A stretch of 14,259 nucleotides of DNA from Chloroflexota bacterium (GCA_002719425.1 PBHA01000014.1:7124-21382); one strand, 5' to 3'. Positions 5,413-14,015 are shown, numbered from the stretch's first letter. Made by a program: numbers and translations. The notes: generated by a model from the letters alone, not told the origin.

Positions 5413-6906
5413 ATGAAAAAAATATTACCAACAATACTAGAATCAGGAAAAGATTCAGATGTAGCAATCTCTATACCAAATAAGGAAAAAATCAGTTATA
5501 AAAAACTGAAATACTTGGTAGACGAATTATCAAAAAAACTAACCTCATTTGGAACCCAAAATGAGAGACCAATAATAATAGTACTTAAAAATAATGCTGA
5601 ATTCATGATTAGTTTTTTAGCTGTTACAAAAACTAATTCAATCGCAGCTCCACTTAACCCAGATTTTACAGAAGAGGAATTTAATTTTTATCTTGATGAT
5701 ATAAACCCTTCAATGATAATAACTACAGAAAATCACCCTGTAATCTCTCAAGCAAATGCAAAAGAAATACCAGTATCTACTGTTTTATTTGGAAACGGTA
5801 AAATCGATATTAAATTTCATTCTGATGATTACATAAAAAAAGATTTTTCAGAACCAAACGAAAATAACTCTTGTTTATTTCTTCATACTTCAGGTACGAC
5901 AAGTAGACCAAAAGGAGTCCCTTTAAAACATAAAAACTTGCTTAAATCTTTGGATAACATCATAAATACATACAATCTTTCTCAAGATGATATAGCTTTG
6001 GTTGTGATGCCACTATTTCATGTACATGGATTAATTGGTGTGGCATTGTCGACTCTAGCCAGCGGGGGACAAATAGTAATTCCTGAAAAATTCTCGGCTA
6101 GTAATTTTTGGGGATTACAAGAAGAGTATAAGGCTACTTGGTATTCTGCAGTTCCAACCATACATCAAATTTTATTAATTAGAGCAGATGAGGATAATGC
6201 TCCACAAAAATCGTTTAGATTTATACGATCTTGTTCTGCAGCTCTAGCACCATCAGTCTTAGAAGATTTAGAAAAACGTTTTGGAGCGCCAGTACTAGAA
6301 GCATATGGAATGACAGAGGCGTCTCATCAAATGAGTTCAAATCCAATGCCTCCTGAGAAAAGAAAGGCTGGTAGCGTAGGTAAACCTACTGGGGTAAAAA
6401 TTAACATTATGTCTATGGAAAGTAACGGAGAAATGTTAGAAACTAATAAAATTGGTGAGGTAGTAATTAAAGGCGAGAACGTAACGAGCGGTTATCATAA
6501 TAATGAGGATGCAAATAAAGATTCATACGTCAGCGGATGGTTTAGGACAGGCGATCAAGGATTTATAGATGAAGATGGATACTTAAATCTAACTGGAAGA
6601 ATTAAAGAATTGATAAATAGGGGTGGTGAAAAGATATCCCCGCTTGAAGTTGATGCTGTTTTGTTAAATCATCCAAGTGTTAATGAAGCTGTATGCTTTG
6701 CATTTCCTGATGAAAAATATGGTGAAGTTGTGCATGCAGCATTGGTAACTAATTCTGAAGTAACTCAAGATGAGATACAAAAATTTTGCTCAAATTCAAT
6801 TGCAAGTTTCAAAATTCCTGAAAAAATTCATTTTGCAGAGGAACTACCTAGGACGGCTACTGGAAAAATACAAAGAAGAAACGTGGCAAAATTTTTTGCA
6901 GAATAA
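5413..6906 (+). CDS. Acyl-CoA synthetase, oxalate-CoA ligase-like
   Basis: 497-aa member of the AMP-forming acyl-CoA synthetase (ANL) superfamily, which activates a carboxylic acid with ATP and joins it to CoA. Visible motifs are HTSGTTSRPKG (158-168, phosphate loop), YGMTEASHQ (298-306), WFRTGDQG (376-383), GRIKELINRGGEKISP (395-410, hinge) and the catalytic Lys485 in TATGKIQRR. The wording HTSGTTSRPKGVPL, PLFHVHG and KATWYSAVPTIHQILL matches what I recall of the AAE3/Pcs60 oxalate-CoA ligase group more than acetate or long-chain synthetases. It is full length. The start at 5413 lacks a strong Shine-Dalgarno sequence. A 23-bp gap leads to the SDR gene. The superfamily is certain; oxalate as substrate is an inference. 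Confidence 0.9.
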   Translation: MKKILPTILESGKDSDVAISIPNKEKISYKKLKYLVDELSKKLTSFGTQNERPIIIVLKNNAEFMISFLAVTKTNSIAAPLNPDFTEEEFNFYLDDINPSMIITTENHPVISQANAKEIPVSTVLFGNGKIDIKFHSDDYIKKDFSEPNENNSCLFLHTSGTTSRPKGVPLKHKNLLKSLDNIINTYNLSQDDIALVVMPLFHVHGLIGVALSTLASGGQIVIPEKFSASNFWGLQEEYKATWYSAVPTIHQILLIRADEDNAPQKSFRFIRSCSAALAPSVLEDLEKRFGAPVLEAYGMTEASHQMSSNPMPPEKRKAGSVGKPTGVKINIMSMESNGEMLETNKIGEVVIKGENVTSGYHNNEDANKDSYVSGWFRTGDQGFIDEDGYLNLTGRIKELINRGGEKISPLEVDAVLLNHPSVNEAVCFAFPDEKYGEVVHAALVTNSEVTQDEIQKFCSNSIASFKIPEKIHFAEELPRTATGKIQRRNVAKFFAE

Positions 6907-6929
6907 ATCAAAATTAATTTGGAGCAATT

Positions 6930-7676
6930 ATGAATATAAGTATGAAAAATAAAAAGGTTATCATAACTGGCGGATCAACAGGAATAGGAAGGGAAGTAGT
7001 TAAGGTTTTTGCAAAAAATCAAGCAAAGGTAGCTATCTTTGACGTGAATAATGAGGAAGGGATTAACCTTACAAATGAATTAACTAAAGAAGGATTTGAT
7101 ATAAGATATTGGAACGTGGATGTAAGAGATTCAAACCAAGTTTCAGGTGGTGTTCTTGCAGCTACTCAATGGCTTGAAGGTATAGATATATTAATCAACC
7201 TAGCAGGTGTTCTACAGGGAGCGTCATTAGAACTAGACGAGTTTCCTGATGAAGTTTGGGATTCAGTAATAAGTATCAATCTTACTGGAAGTTACTTAAT
7301 GACAAAACATATAGCTTCTATAATGCAAAAACAAAAAAGGGGTACGATTATCCTTACAAGCTCAGGAGCTGGGGTTTTAGGAAGTTCATCTTCATTCGCT
7401 TATGGATCTTCAAAAGGTGGAGTACATGGATTGACCCTTGTGTTAGCAGATAAGCTCGCAAAATATGGAGTTAGAGTTCATGATATTTTGCCTGGTTCGG
7501 TTGATACTCCATTAAAAAATTCACAGATTGAAACAACCAGAGATATAACAGGTGATGAAGAATTATACTTAGATACAAAAAAAATTCTGGCCGATCCCAC
7601 TGGCGTTGCCAATATAATTTATTTTATGTGCTCTGACGAAGCTTCCTTACTAAGAGGGTCAATAAGAACCGCATGA
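6930..7676 (+). CDS. SDR-family oxidoreductase, classical type
   Basis: 248-aa NAD(P)-dependent short-chain dehydrogenase. It has the nucleotide-binding TGGSTGIG (13-20), Asp38 at the end of the second strand (IFDVN), which favours NAD(H), the NLAG motif (90-93), and the normal catalytic tetrad Asn117, Ser145, Tyr158 and Lys162 (YGSSK). The C-terminus ends in LRGSIRTA rather than the usual glycine-rich VDGG motif; I recall a subgroup with a similar RGTIFTR ending, so this is probably natural. Start is supported by GGAG five bases upstream. The stop overlaps the HAD gene start (ATGA at 7673-7676). It probably acts on a hydroxy or oxo acid linked to the neighbouring ligase and aldolase, but the substrate is unknown. 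Confidence 0.93.
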   Translation: MNISMKNKKVIITGGSTGIGREVVKVFAKNQAKVAIFDVNNEEGINLTNELTKEGFDIRYWNVDVRDSNQVSGGVLAATQWLEGIDILINLAGVLQGASLELDEFPDEVWDSVISINLTGSYLMTKHIASIMQKQKRGTIILTSSGAGVLGSSSSFAYGSSKGGVHGLTLVLADKLAKYGVRVHDILPGSVDTPLKNSQIETTRDITGDEELYLDTKKILADPTGVANIIYFMCSDEASLLRGSIRTA

Positions 7677-8347
7677 GTATAAATTTATCTCAGTATAAGG
7701 GTGTTGTTTTTGATCTAGATGATACATTAATTGATAGGAAATCAGCTTATAATCAATTTATTGAAATTATGCATGATAATTTTGAAATATTTAAACATTT
7801 TTCAAAAATTAAAGCCCAAGAATATTTTTGGAACTTGAGTCCCAACAATTCATTTAATATTCAAAAAGCACTTGAAAAAATAAAAAGTGATTTCAATGAA
7901 TTTAATATGAATTATGAAGAATTCTATGAATTTTATTACGATAATATGTCTAGATTGGTAAAACCGTTTAATGGTGTAGCAAAATTTTTAGATGAATTAA
8001 AAACAAAAAATATAAAATTGGGCATTGTTACAAATGGAGGTATGCACCAATATAAAAAACTAAAAAATACTGGTTTAGAAAACAAACATGACTTTGTAAT
8101 TGCCTCAGAAATATTTGGATATGAAAAGCCTCATAAAAAAATATTTATAGAAACGTTGAGACAATTAAATTTATCTCCGAAAGAAGTTGAAAATGTCGTC
8201 TTTATAGGCGACAATCCTTATACAGATATAATTGGAGCTCAATCTGTAGGATTCAAAACTATATGGATAAGTATGGGTAGAGAATACCCTAAAGATTTAA
8301 GACCTCCAGATTATATGATAAGCAATTTTAAAGAATTAAGAGTTTAG
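7673..8347 (+). CDS. HAD-superfamily hydrolase (subfamily IA)
   Basis: 224-aa hydrolase, probably a phosphatase acting on a small phosphorylated metabolite. HAD motifs are complete: motif I FDLDDT with nucleophile Asp14 and Asp16, motif II Thr120 in GIVTNGG, motif III Lys152 in GYEKPHKKIF, and motif IV GDNPYTDIIGA with Asp180 and Asp185. A helical cap of about 80 residues follows motif I, as in phosphoglycolate phosphatase and haloacid dehalogenase relatives. The DxD form of motif I favours a phosphatase. The start overlaps the SDR stop by 4 bp, so translation is probably coupled. The next gene follows after 12 bp. Substrate is unknown. Confidence 0.92.
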   Translation: MSINLSQYKGVVFDLDDTLIDRKSAYNQFIEIMHDNFEIFKHFSKIKAQEYFWNLSPNNSFNIQKALEKIKSDFNEFNMNYEEFYEFYYDNMSRLVKPFNGVAKFLDELKTKNIKLGIVTNGGMHQYKKLKNTGLENKHDFVIASEIFGYEKPHKKIFIETLRQLNLSPKEVENVVFIGDNPYTDIIGAQSVGFKTIWISMGREYPKDLRPPDYMISNFKELRV

Positions 8348-8359
8348 AAAGATGTATTT

Positions 8360-9160
8360 ATGAAACCTCAGGATATAAAAGATAAATTAAAACAAGGTGG
8401 AAAAGTTTTTGGAACGATGATCAATTTTATCGAAGGAGTAAGATGGGTCTCTGCATTTTCTTCAAAAGCATTAGATTATGTAATAATTGATGCAGAGCAT
8501 GGATCATACTCAAGAGGAGAAATAGCAAGAATGGTTACTGCTGGCCAGTCTGTTGGTCTAACTGTAATTGTTAGAGTAGCAGACCCAGACCCTACTCTCG
8601 TAGCTATTGCTTTAGACGCTAAAGCGGATGGAGTTCTTGTACCTTACTGTGAAGACCCTGAAACTATACAAAGATGTGCATGGAAAACATACCTTCATCC
8701 ACTCAAAGGTAAAGCATTTGAGGATGTATTAACCTCAGAAAAATTTCCAAGTAAAAAAACCAAAGACTATCTTCATAAAAAGAATGGTCATAAAATTTTC
8801 ATAGTTGGTATTGAAAGCATTACTGCAGTAAACAATTTAGATAACTTAATAGAAAAAGGTCCTATTGATGGTGTATTTGTTGGCCCAAATGATTTATCAA
8901 CATCTATGGGTATACCTGACGAGTTAGAAAATTCAGAATACATTGATGCACTCACAAAAATCATCAATATATCAGAATCTCATAACATTCCAGTGATGGT
9001 TCATGGATTTACACCTGAAAGAACATTAAAAACTATGGAACTAGGTGCAAGATTTGTTTTACATAGTTCGGATGGAGGAATGATAACTCAGTCCATTGAT
9101 AGAGAATTTAGTACAATCCGAGACGAGAACTTAGGTGTAACTGAAAACGAAGCAATATAG
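8360..9160 (+). CDS. HpcH/HpaI-family aldolase
   Basis: 266-aa class II, metal-dependent aldolase of the HpcH/HpaI family, which reversibly cleaves 4-hydroxy-2-oxo acids to pyruvate and an aldehyde. Expected active-site residues are seen: Glu46-His47 in IDAEHG, Arg72 in VIVRVADPD, metal ligand Glu152 in VGIESITA (usually QIE), and Asp178 in VGPNDLS. There is an insertion of about 30 Lys-rich residues after the YCEDPE segment (about 110-142), matching the region that varies between substrate classes. The start is ATG 8360; a nearby upstream ATG is out of frame. It is the last gene of the plus-strand run and converges on the PIG-L gene with 8 bp between stops. The exact substrate is unknown. 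Confidence 0.92.
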   Translation: MKPQDIKDKLKQGGKVFGTMINFIEGVRWVSAFSSKALDYVIIDAEHGSYSRGEIARMVTAGQSVGLTVIVRVADPDPTLVAIALDAKADGVLVPYCEDPETIQRCAWKTYLHPLKGKAFEDVLTSEKFPSKKTKDYLHKKNGHKIFIVGIESITAVNNLDNLIEKGPIDGVFVGPNDLSTSMGIPDELENSEYIDALTKIINISESHNIPVMVHGFTPERTLKTMELGARFVLHSSDGGMITQSIDREFSTIRDENLGVTENEAI

Positions 9161-9168
9161 ATAAATAA

Positions 9169-9897
9169 CTAATTAAGTTGAAACCTAGCAAAAGCTTCAG
9201 CGTACTTAGTATTACATATATTTCCTATATCCTCTCTTCTTCTGGCCATAAATTCTTTAGCTCTTTCAGGATCAGAGATTTGACTTGTATGTGCTAGAAG
9301 AGCATTTATAGCTGTGTTTAAATCAGATTGTTCAATAGGATTAAAAAACCAATTTTGGTTACTACCTGAACTCATATTGAACATATTTATCCAGACTTCC
9401 TTGACTTTGTGGGGTTCATAACCTTCTTCTAAAAGTTCTGGAAATGTAAGATGATCTCTTGCACTTGGAAATACAGCAGATAAAGCAGCTTCTCCAGCAG
9501 CAAAATGATCTGGATGTCCTAGGTATGAACCATTTACTAGATCTCTATTTGGATTAGTTGTAATTAATACTGAAGGTTTATATTTTCGGATTTCTCTAGA
9601 AATATCTCTTCGAACATCTAAGGTAGGTTCAAGATATCCATCGGGATAACCAAGAAATTCAATTGCTTTTAATCCAAGTATTTTTCCTGCATCTCTTTGT
9701 TCTTTTTCTCTAATTTTGGCTAATTCTTGACTAGAAATAGACCTGTCTTCGGTTCCTTTTGAACCATCGGTACAAAGAACATATACTACGTCCCATCCTA
9801 ATCTAGTCCATTTAGCTACAGAGGCTGAGCAACCCCATTCTGCATCATCAGGATGAGCAGTTACAACCATAGCAGTTTTTTCAAGATTTTCACTCAA
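9169..9897 (-). CDS. PIG-L family (LmbE-like) deacetylase
   Basis: 242-aa zinc-dependent N-deacetylase of the PIG-L/LmbE family, whose members deacetylate N-acetylglucosamine-linked substrates such as GlcNAc-inositol (mycothiol) or GlcNAc-malate (bacillithiol). The family signature AHPDDAE (14-20) gives metal ligands His15 and Asp18; the third ligand is in GHPDH (His131). TDGSKGT (43-49) follows the second strand. The start is TTG (9897-9895), with a strong GGAGG six bases upstream; the first internal ATG would remove the strand before HPDD. Length fits the family. Nothing nearby suggests thiol synthesis, so the substrate is open. It diverges from the hydrolase-purEK operon. Confidence 0.92.
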   Translation of the reverse strand: MSENLEKTAMVVTAHPDDAEWGCSASVAKWTRLGWDVVYVLCTDGSKGTEDRSISSQELAKIREKEQRDAGKILGLKAIEFLGYPDGYLEPTLDVRRDISREIRKYKPSVLITTNPNRDLVNGSYLGHPDHFAAGEAALSAVFPSARDHLTFPELLEEGYEPHKVKEVWINMFNMSSGSNQNWFFNPIEQSDLNTAINALLAHTSQISDPERAKEFMARRREDIGNICNTKYAEAFARFQLN

Positions 9898-9924
9898 ATA
9901 TAACCTCCAAAAAATTAGTTACCA

Positions 9925-9930
9925 TATAAT
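9925..9930 (+). promoter_or_regulatory. Probable -10 box for the hydrolase-purE-purK operon
   Basis: A perfect TATAAT lies 33 bases before the hydrolase ATG, in the 66-bp AT-rich divergent gap. A start near 9937 would give a leader of about 27 nt. No good -35 box is visible, partly because the region also carries the Shine-Dalgarno sequence of the divergent PIG-L gene. Confidence 0.45.
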
Positions 9931-9963
9931 AATAATTACATAAAAATAATAAAAACAGAGCTT

Positions 9964-10641
9964 ATGATGTCATATTTAACTTTTGGAGAGGGACAAGACC
10001 TGATTTTAGGTCATGGAATGGCTCAAAATAAAAATTTATGGTTAGAAAATGGTTGGGTAAAAGAACTTTCAAAAATTAGGAGAGTTCATATTTTTGACTT
10101 TCCTGGTCATGGAGACAATCTAGATTCTGATGAATCTAATTTGTCTGTTCAAGAGATGGCAAATTATATATTAGAAATCGGTAATGATATAAATTGTGAA
10201 AGTTTTGATTATATAGGTTTTTCTATGGGTGCAAGAGCTGGTTTTGAGCTAGCGTCCTACAATAATAATCTTAAAAAAATAATCTCATTAGGGATGCACC
10301 CTGGAGCTCCATATCTAGAAGCAAAAAGATTTAATAAGCGTGCCGCTGCAATGAAAAATCTAGGAGAAAAAACTGGAGAAAAAAAATATATTATATATAG
10401 TAAAATTTTTGAAAAAGCTCTTGATTGGGAAGGAGCCATACATAAAATTAATTGGGAAAATGAAAAACATAAAATAATCATTGGTGAAAAGGATGACAAT
10501 TACAAGCTCACCAAATCTATAATGAAAGAAAAAAATAATAAAGTTTTACACACCTTAAAGGGAGTTAATCATAAAAATACATTCAATGAACCTAAGCATT
10601 CAATGAGTGCTATAATTAATTTTTTACAGGACAGCAGATGA
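9964..10641 (+). CDS. Alpha/beta-fold hydrolase
   Basis: 225-aa serine hydrolase. The oxyanion-region motif [10 protein letters not shown] (13-22), the nucleophile elbow GFSMGA with Ser87, an acidic residue in GEKDD (Asp177 or 178) and His203 in GVNHKNTF make a complete catalytic triad. FDFPGHG (44-50) is typical of esterase and carboxylesterase-like members. It is compact, with a short lid region. The stop overlaps the purE start (ATGA at 10638-10641), so it is the first gene of a purEK operon, which is unusual company; a housekeeping esterase is as likely as a purine-related one. Two adjacent ATG codons (9964, 9967) could start it. The substrate cannot be inferred. Confidence 0.87.
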   Translation: MMSYLTFGEGQDLILGHGMAQNKNLWLENGWVKELSKIRRVHIFDFPGHGDNLDSDESNLSVQEMANYILEIGNDINCESFDYIGFSMGARAGFELASYNNNLKKIISLGMHPGAPYLEAKRFNKRAAAMKNLGEKTGEKKYIIYSKIFEKALDWEGAIHKINWENEKHKIIIGEKDDNYKLTKSIMKEKNNKVLHTLKGVNHKNTFNEPKHSMSAIINFLQDSR

Positions 10642-11138
10642 ACAATAAACCAAAAGTTTCAATAATAATGGGAAGTAAAAGTGATTTAGATACTATGAGA
10701 CTTGCTTCTGAGGTATTAAGAGAATTAGAAGTAAATCATGAAATTAAGATTATTTCTGCTCATAGAACCCCTGATCTAATGTACGAATTCGCTAAAAATG
10801 CACAAAATCGGGGAATTGAAATTATAATTGCAGGTGCAGGTGGAGCAGCTCATCTACCAGGAATGGTTGCTGCTATAACTGAACTTCCAGTAATAGGTGT
10901 TCCTATAAAATCTTCAAATCTAAATGGAATTGACTCTTTACTATCAATAGTACAAATGCCAAAAGGTGTTCCTGTAGCGACTGTTGCTATTGGAGACCAT
11001 GGCGCTGAAAATGCAGCTCTCATTTCTGCCAAAATCTTAGCACTCAATGATAAAAAAGTATCAAATAATCTAAAAAAACGAATTTCTAATACGAGTAATT
11101 CAGTCAAGAAGGATAGCGATATAGGCGAATGGCCATAG
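10638..11138 (+). CDS. purE: 5-(carboxyamino)imidazole ribonucleotide mutase (PurE class I)
   Basis: PurE converts N5-CAIR to CAIR in de novo purine synthesis, after the PurK step. The 166-aa protein has the class I landmarks: [10 protein letters not shown] (11-20), the catalytic-loop SAHRTPDLM with His42, the glycine-rich [11 protein letters not shown] (66-76), and the [25 protein letters not shown] substrate loop. The presence of PurK next door supports the bacterial N5-CAIR mutase class rather than the AIR carboxylase class. The C-terminus has a Lys/Ser-rich tail of about 25 residues past the core. It overlaps the hydrolase by 4 bp and lies 10 bp before purK. Confidence 0.96.
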   Translation: MNNKPKVSIIMGSKSDLDTMRLASEVLRELEVNHEIKIISAHRTPDLMYEFAKNAQNRGIEIIIAGAGGAAHLPGMVAAITELPVIGVPIKSSNLNGIDSLLSIVQMPKGVPVATVAIGDHGAENAALISAKILALNDKKVSNNLKKRISNTSNSVKKDSDIGEWP

Positions 11139-11148
11139 TTATAAAATA

Positions 11149-12273
11149 ATGAAAAAAAATACTATAGGTATTCTTGGAGGAGGACAATTATGTCAGATGC
11201 TCGCAGAATACCTAACTAAAAATAATAAAATTGTGTATTTTATAGATCCTTCAGATAGCCCACCTGCAAGCCATACACTCGCAAAACATATAAAAAAAGC
11301 TTATGATGACACAGTAGCGTTAGATGAACTAATTAATAAATGCAACGTAATAACTTACGAATTTGAAAATATTCCTTTAGAAACCCTTGAATACCTAGAA
11401 AAAAAAATAGAAATACTTCCCAGTAAATTTGTACTTTCTATATCTCAAAACAGATTAAATGAAAAAAGAAATTTTATTAAATGTGGAATCAGAACTCCAA
11501 AATTCGTACCTTACAATAACAAAATAGACCTAGAAGAACAATTAATTTCAGCAAAAATAAATTTACCTGTAATTATAAAAACAAACAGATTAGGTTATGA
11601 TGGAAAAGGTCAGTTTCGCGTAAATAATAAAAATGAAATCAATCATCTAATGAACCAACTAGATGAAAATATTGACTATATAGTTGAGGAGAAAATCAGC
11701 TTTAAAAAGGAAATTTCTATTGTTATTGGAAGAAATAAAGAAAAGGAGATTTTTTTCTTTGATCCAATTGAAAATATCCATAAAAACGGAATTCTAGATA
11801 CTTCAATTTTTCCTGCAAGAATAGATGAATCAACTAAGAATAAAGCAATAGATTTATCAAAAAGATTCGTCAAAGAAATAGATCTAATAGGAATCATCGC
11901 GATAGAAATGTTTATAGATGAGGATAATGAAATTCTCTTCAATGAAATAGCTCCTAGGCCTCATAATTCAGGACATCTTACAAGAGAGCCTCACCTACTC
12001 TCTCAGTTTGGTCTGTTAGGAAAAATTATTTGTGATGAAAAACTAGAAAATCCTGAGCCAATAAATACAGCATTAATGAAGAATATTTTAGGAGAATTTT
12101 TTCTCAAAAAAGATCATGAAAAAATAATTTCAAAATTGAAGAGTTCTTCAAATTATTTTATTAAATTGTACAACAAGGATGAAGCAAAGATTGGTAGAAA
12201 AATGGGACATATAACCGTAATAACAAATGATATAGAAAATACAATTATTAAAATTAATCAATTAATAGATTAG
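11149..12273 (+). CDS. purK: 5-(carboxyamino)imidazole ribonucleotide synthase (PurK)
   Basis: ATP-grasp enzyme that uses ATP and bicarbonate to turn AIR into N5-CAIR. The N-terminal GILGGGQLCQML (7-18) is the family signature. The ATP-binding part includes KTNRLGYDGKGQFRV, VEEKISFKKEISIVIGR and ENIHKNGILDTSIFPAR. The metal-binding EMFIDEDNEILFNEIAPRPHNSGH is close to the standard motif. After it the family's usual T-EA motif reads TREPH, a mild deviation. Length (374 aa) is normal. The ATG at 11149 has no visible Shine-Dalgarno sequence and probably relies on coupling to purE. The pair provides the bacterial two-step route to CAIR. Confidence 0.96.
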   Translation: MKKNTIGILGGGQLCQMLAEYLTKNNKIVYFIDPSDSPPASHTLAKHIKKAYDDTVALDELINKCNVITYEFENIPLETLEYLEKKIEILPSKFVLSISQNRLNEKRNFIKCGIRTPKFVPYNNKIDLEEQLISAKINLPVIIKTNRLGYDGKGQFRVNNKNEINHLMNQLDENIDYIVEEKISFKKEISIVIGRNKEKEIFFFDPIENIHKNGILDTSIFPARIDESTKNKAIDLSKRFVKEIDLIGIIAIEMFIDEDNEILFNEIAPRPHNSGHLTREPHLLSQFGLLGKIICDEKLENPEPINTALMKNILGEFFLKKDHEKIISKLKSSSNYFIKLYNKDEAKIGRKMGHITVITNDIENTIIKINQLID

Positions 12274-12309
12274 AATTATGAAAATTCAATATTTATAAAT
12301 GAGGAACTT

Positions 12310-13119
12310 ATGGAAAAAGAACTAAAAGGTAAGGTTGCTATAGTTACAGGAGCTGGAAGATTAAGAGGTATAGGAAGAGCAGCTGCGGTTGCTTTAGCAA
12401 GACTTGGAGCTGATGTAGTAGTTACAGGAACAGGAAGAAAACCAGAAAATTATCCTGAAGATGAGAAGGCAGTAGGATGGAGAGATGTAGAAAGTGTTGC
12501 AGACCTAATAAGAGAAGAAGGCTCAAGAGCATTGCCTCTTGTAGCTAATGTAACTGATGAGAATGATGTAAAAAATATGATAGAAAAAACCATCAAGGAA
12601 TTCGGGAGAATAGATATTTTAATTAATAATGCTGCTTATGCTAGAGCTGAAGATAGAGTTCCAATACTTGATTTAGATGAAAGTGTTTTTCAAAGAGTTG
12701 TAGATATTAAGCTAACTGGAACTTTTTTATGCACAAAAGGCGTAGTTGAACATATGATCAAGCAGGGTGATGGAGGAAAAATAGTTAATATCTCTTCTAC
12801 TGCAGGAAAAAAAGGACAAGAAAACTTCTTAGCTTATAATGCAGGTAATTTTGGAGTAGTAGGAATGACTCAATCCTTAGCTAGAGAGCTTGGTAAATAT
12901 AATATAAACGTAAATGCAGTTTGTCCTGGAGCTGTTGATACTTCTAGAATGGATGTAGTAAGAGATAATTGGGATCAAATGGCAGCTGCGACTCCTATAG
13001 GACGTAATGGTACAGATAAGGAGGTTGGAGATTTTTGTGCTTATTTATGTACTGAGGCTGCTTCTTGGATTCATGGGCAATCCATTAATCAAAATGGTGG
13101 TTCAGTAATGGAGCATTAA
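12310..13119 (+). CDS. SDR oxidoreductase with swapped catalytic Lys/Asn (copy 1)
   Basis: 269-aa short-chain dehydrogenase. The cofactor motif is TGAGRLRGIG (13-22), two residues longer than the classical TGxxxGIG, and Arg43 after the second strand suggests NADP(H). NNAA at 106-109 is normal. The catalytic tetrad is unusual: the Asn position is Lys134 (DIKLTG), then Ser163 and Tyr176, and the usual YxxxK lysine is Asn180 (YNAGN). The same K-S-Y-N order is established for polyketide-synthase ketoreductase domains, so the enzyme is probably active. A YPEDEKAVGW insert (48-57) follows the second strand. GAGGAA before the ATG is a good ribosome-binding site. The copy-2 paralogue lies 25 bp downstream. 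Substrate is unknown. Confidence 0.93.
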   Translation: MEKELKGKVAIVTGAGRLRGIGRAAAVALARLGADVVVTGTGRKPENYPEDEKAVGWRDVESVADLIREEGSRALPLVANVTDENDVKNMIEKTIKEFGRIDILINNAAYARAEDRVPILDLDESVFQRVVDIKLTGTFLCTKGVVEHMIKQGDGGKIVNISSTAGKKGQENFLAYNAGNFGVVGMTQSLARELGKYNINVNAVCPGAVDTSRMDVVRDNWDQMAAATPIGRNGTDKEVGDFCAYLCTEAASWIHGQSINQNGGSVMEH

Positions 13120-13144
13120 AAAAAATATAAAACTGAGGAAAATC

Positions 13145-13960
13145 ATGGAAAAAGAGCTAAAAGGTAAGGTTGCTATAGTTACAGGAGCTGGAAGACTGAG
13201 AGGTATTGGTAGGGCTACTGCTGTGGCATTGGGTTCTCTAGGAGCTAATGTTGTTGTAACAGGAACAGGAAGGGATCCAGAGACATACCCTGAAGATGAA
13301 AAAGCCGTTGAATGGAAAGATATCGAGTCTACAGCAGAGCAAATTCGAGAAAAAGGCTCTAAAGCAAAGACTTTAGTTATGGATATTTCTAAAGAAGACG
13401 ATGTTGATAATTTAATCAAGCAAACATTAGATGAATTTGGAAGAATAGATATTCTCGTAAATAATGCTGCACCGCCTTATGGAGAAGATAGGGTCCCTGT
13501 AATCGAAGTAGACAATGAAGTGTTTAAGAAAGTTTTCATGGTTAAGATCTATGGTTCTTATTTATGTTCCAAAGCAGTTGCAAAAATTATGATTGATCAA
13601 GGAGATGGAGGAAGGATTATCAATCTGTCTTCGTCTGCAGGAAAAGAAGGTAATGCTAGAATGGCTGCTTATAATGCTGCAAATTTTGGTTTAGAAGGTT
13701 TTTCTCAATCTTTAGCTAAAGAACTAGCTAAAGAACAAATTACAGTTAACTGTGTATGCCCTGGACAGACAGAAACTGCAAGATTAGATCCTCTAGGAAG
13801 AGGAGCCATGTGGAAGAGTAAGATTGAAAATATACCTATGGGACGAGTAGGTACAGACGAAGAGGTTGCAGACTTAATTTCATTTCTTGCATCAGATAAG
13901 GCAAAGTTTATTACAGGGCAAGCAATTAATATCAATGGGGGATCAATAACTGCTAGATAG
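13145..13960 (+). CDS. SDR oxidoreductase with swapped catalytic Lys/Asn (copy 2)
   Basis: 271-aa paralogue of the preceding gene. Residues 1-24 are identical to copy 1, and the coding DNA is 50/51 identical over its first 51 bases, after which the two diverge clearly. It keeps the long TGAGRLRGIG motif, Arg43, the YPEDEKAVEW insert, and the same swapped tetrad Lys134 (MVKIYG), Ser163, Tyr176 and Asn180 (YNAAN). The C-terminus (FITGQAININGG) is canonical. Loop sequences after NNAA (PPYGEDRVPV against YARAEDRVPI) and the region around residues 210-230 differ, so the two copies may accept different substrates or form a heteromer. GAGGA precedes the ATG by five bases. Start choice and family are secure. 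Confidence 0.93.
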   Translation: MEKELKGKVAIVTGAGRLRGIGRATAVALGSLGANVVVTGTGRDPETYPEDEKAVEWKDIESTAEQIREKGSKAKTLVMDISKEDDVDNLIKQTLDEFGRIDILVNNAAPPYGEDRVPVIEVDNEVFKKVFMVKIYGSYLCSKAVAKIMIDQGDGGRIINLSSSAGKEGNARMAAYNAANFGLEGFSQSLAKELAKEQITVNCVCPGQTETARLDPLGRGAMWKSKIENIPMGRVGTDEEVADLISFLASDKAKFITGQAININGGSITAR

Positions 13961-14015
13961 CTCAAAAAATACATTTCAAAACTGGTTTGTTATGATCAAG
14001 TTACTGCAAGCTTAT

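Noticed and set aside
6930..7676. Truncated or frameshifted C-terminus in the classical SDR, because VDGG is missing
   Set aside because: The RGSIRTA ending resembles a natural SDR subgroup ending and the stop is coupled to the next start, so truncation is not needed to explain it.
12310..13960. Catalytically dead SDR pair, because the YxxxK lysine is missing
   Set aside because: The lost Lys is matched by a gained Lys at the Asn position in both copies, the arrangement used by active polyketide-synthase ketoreductases.
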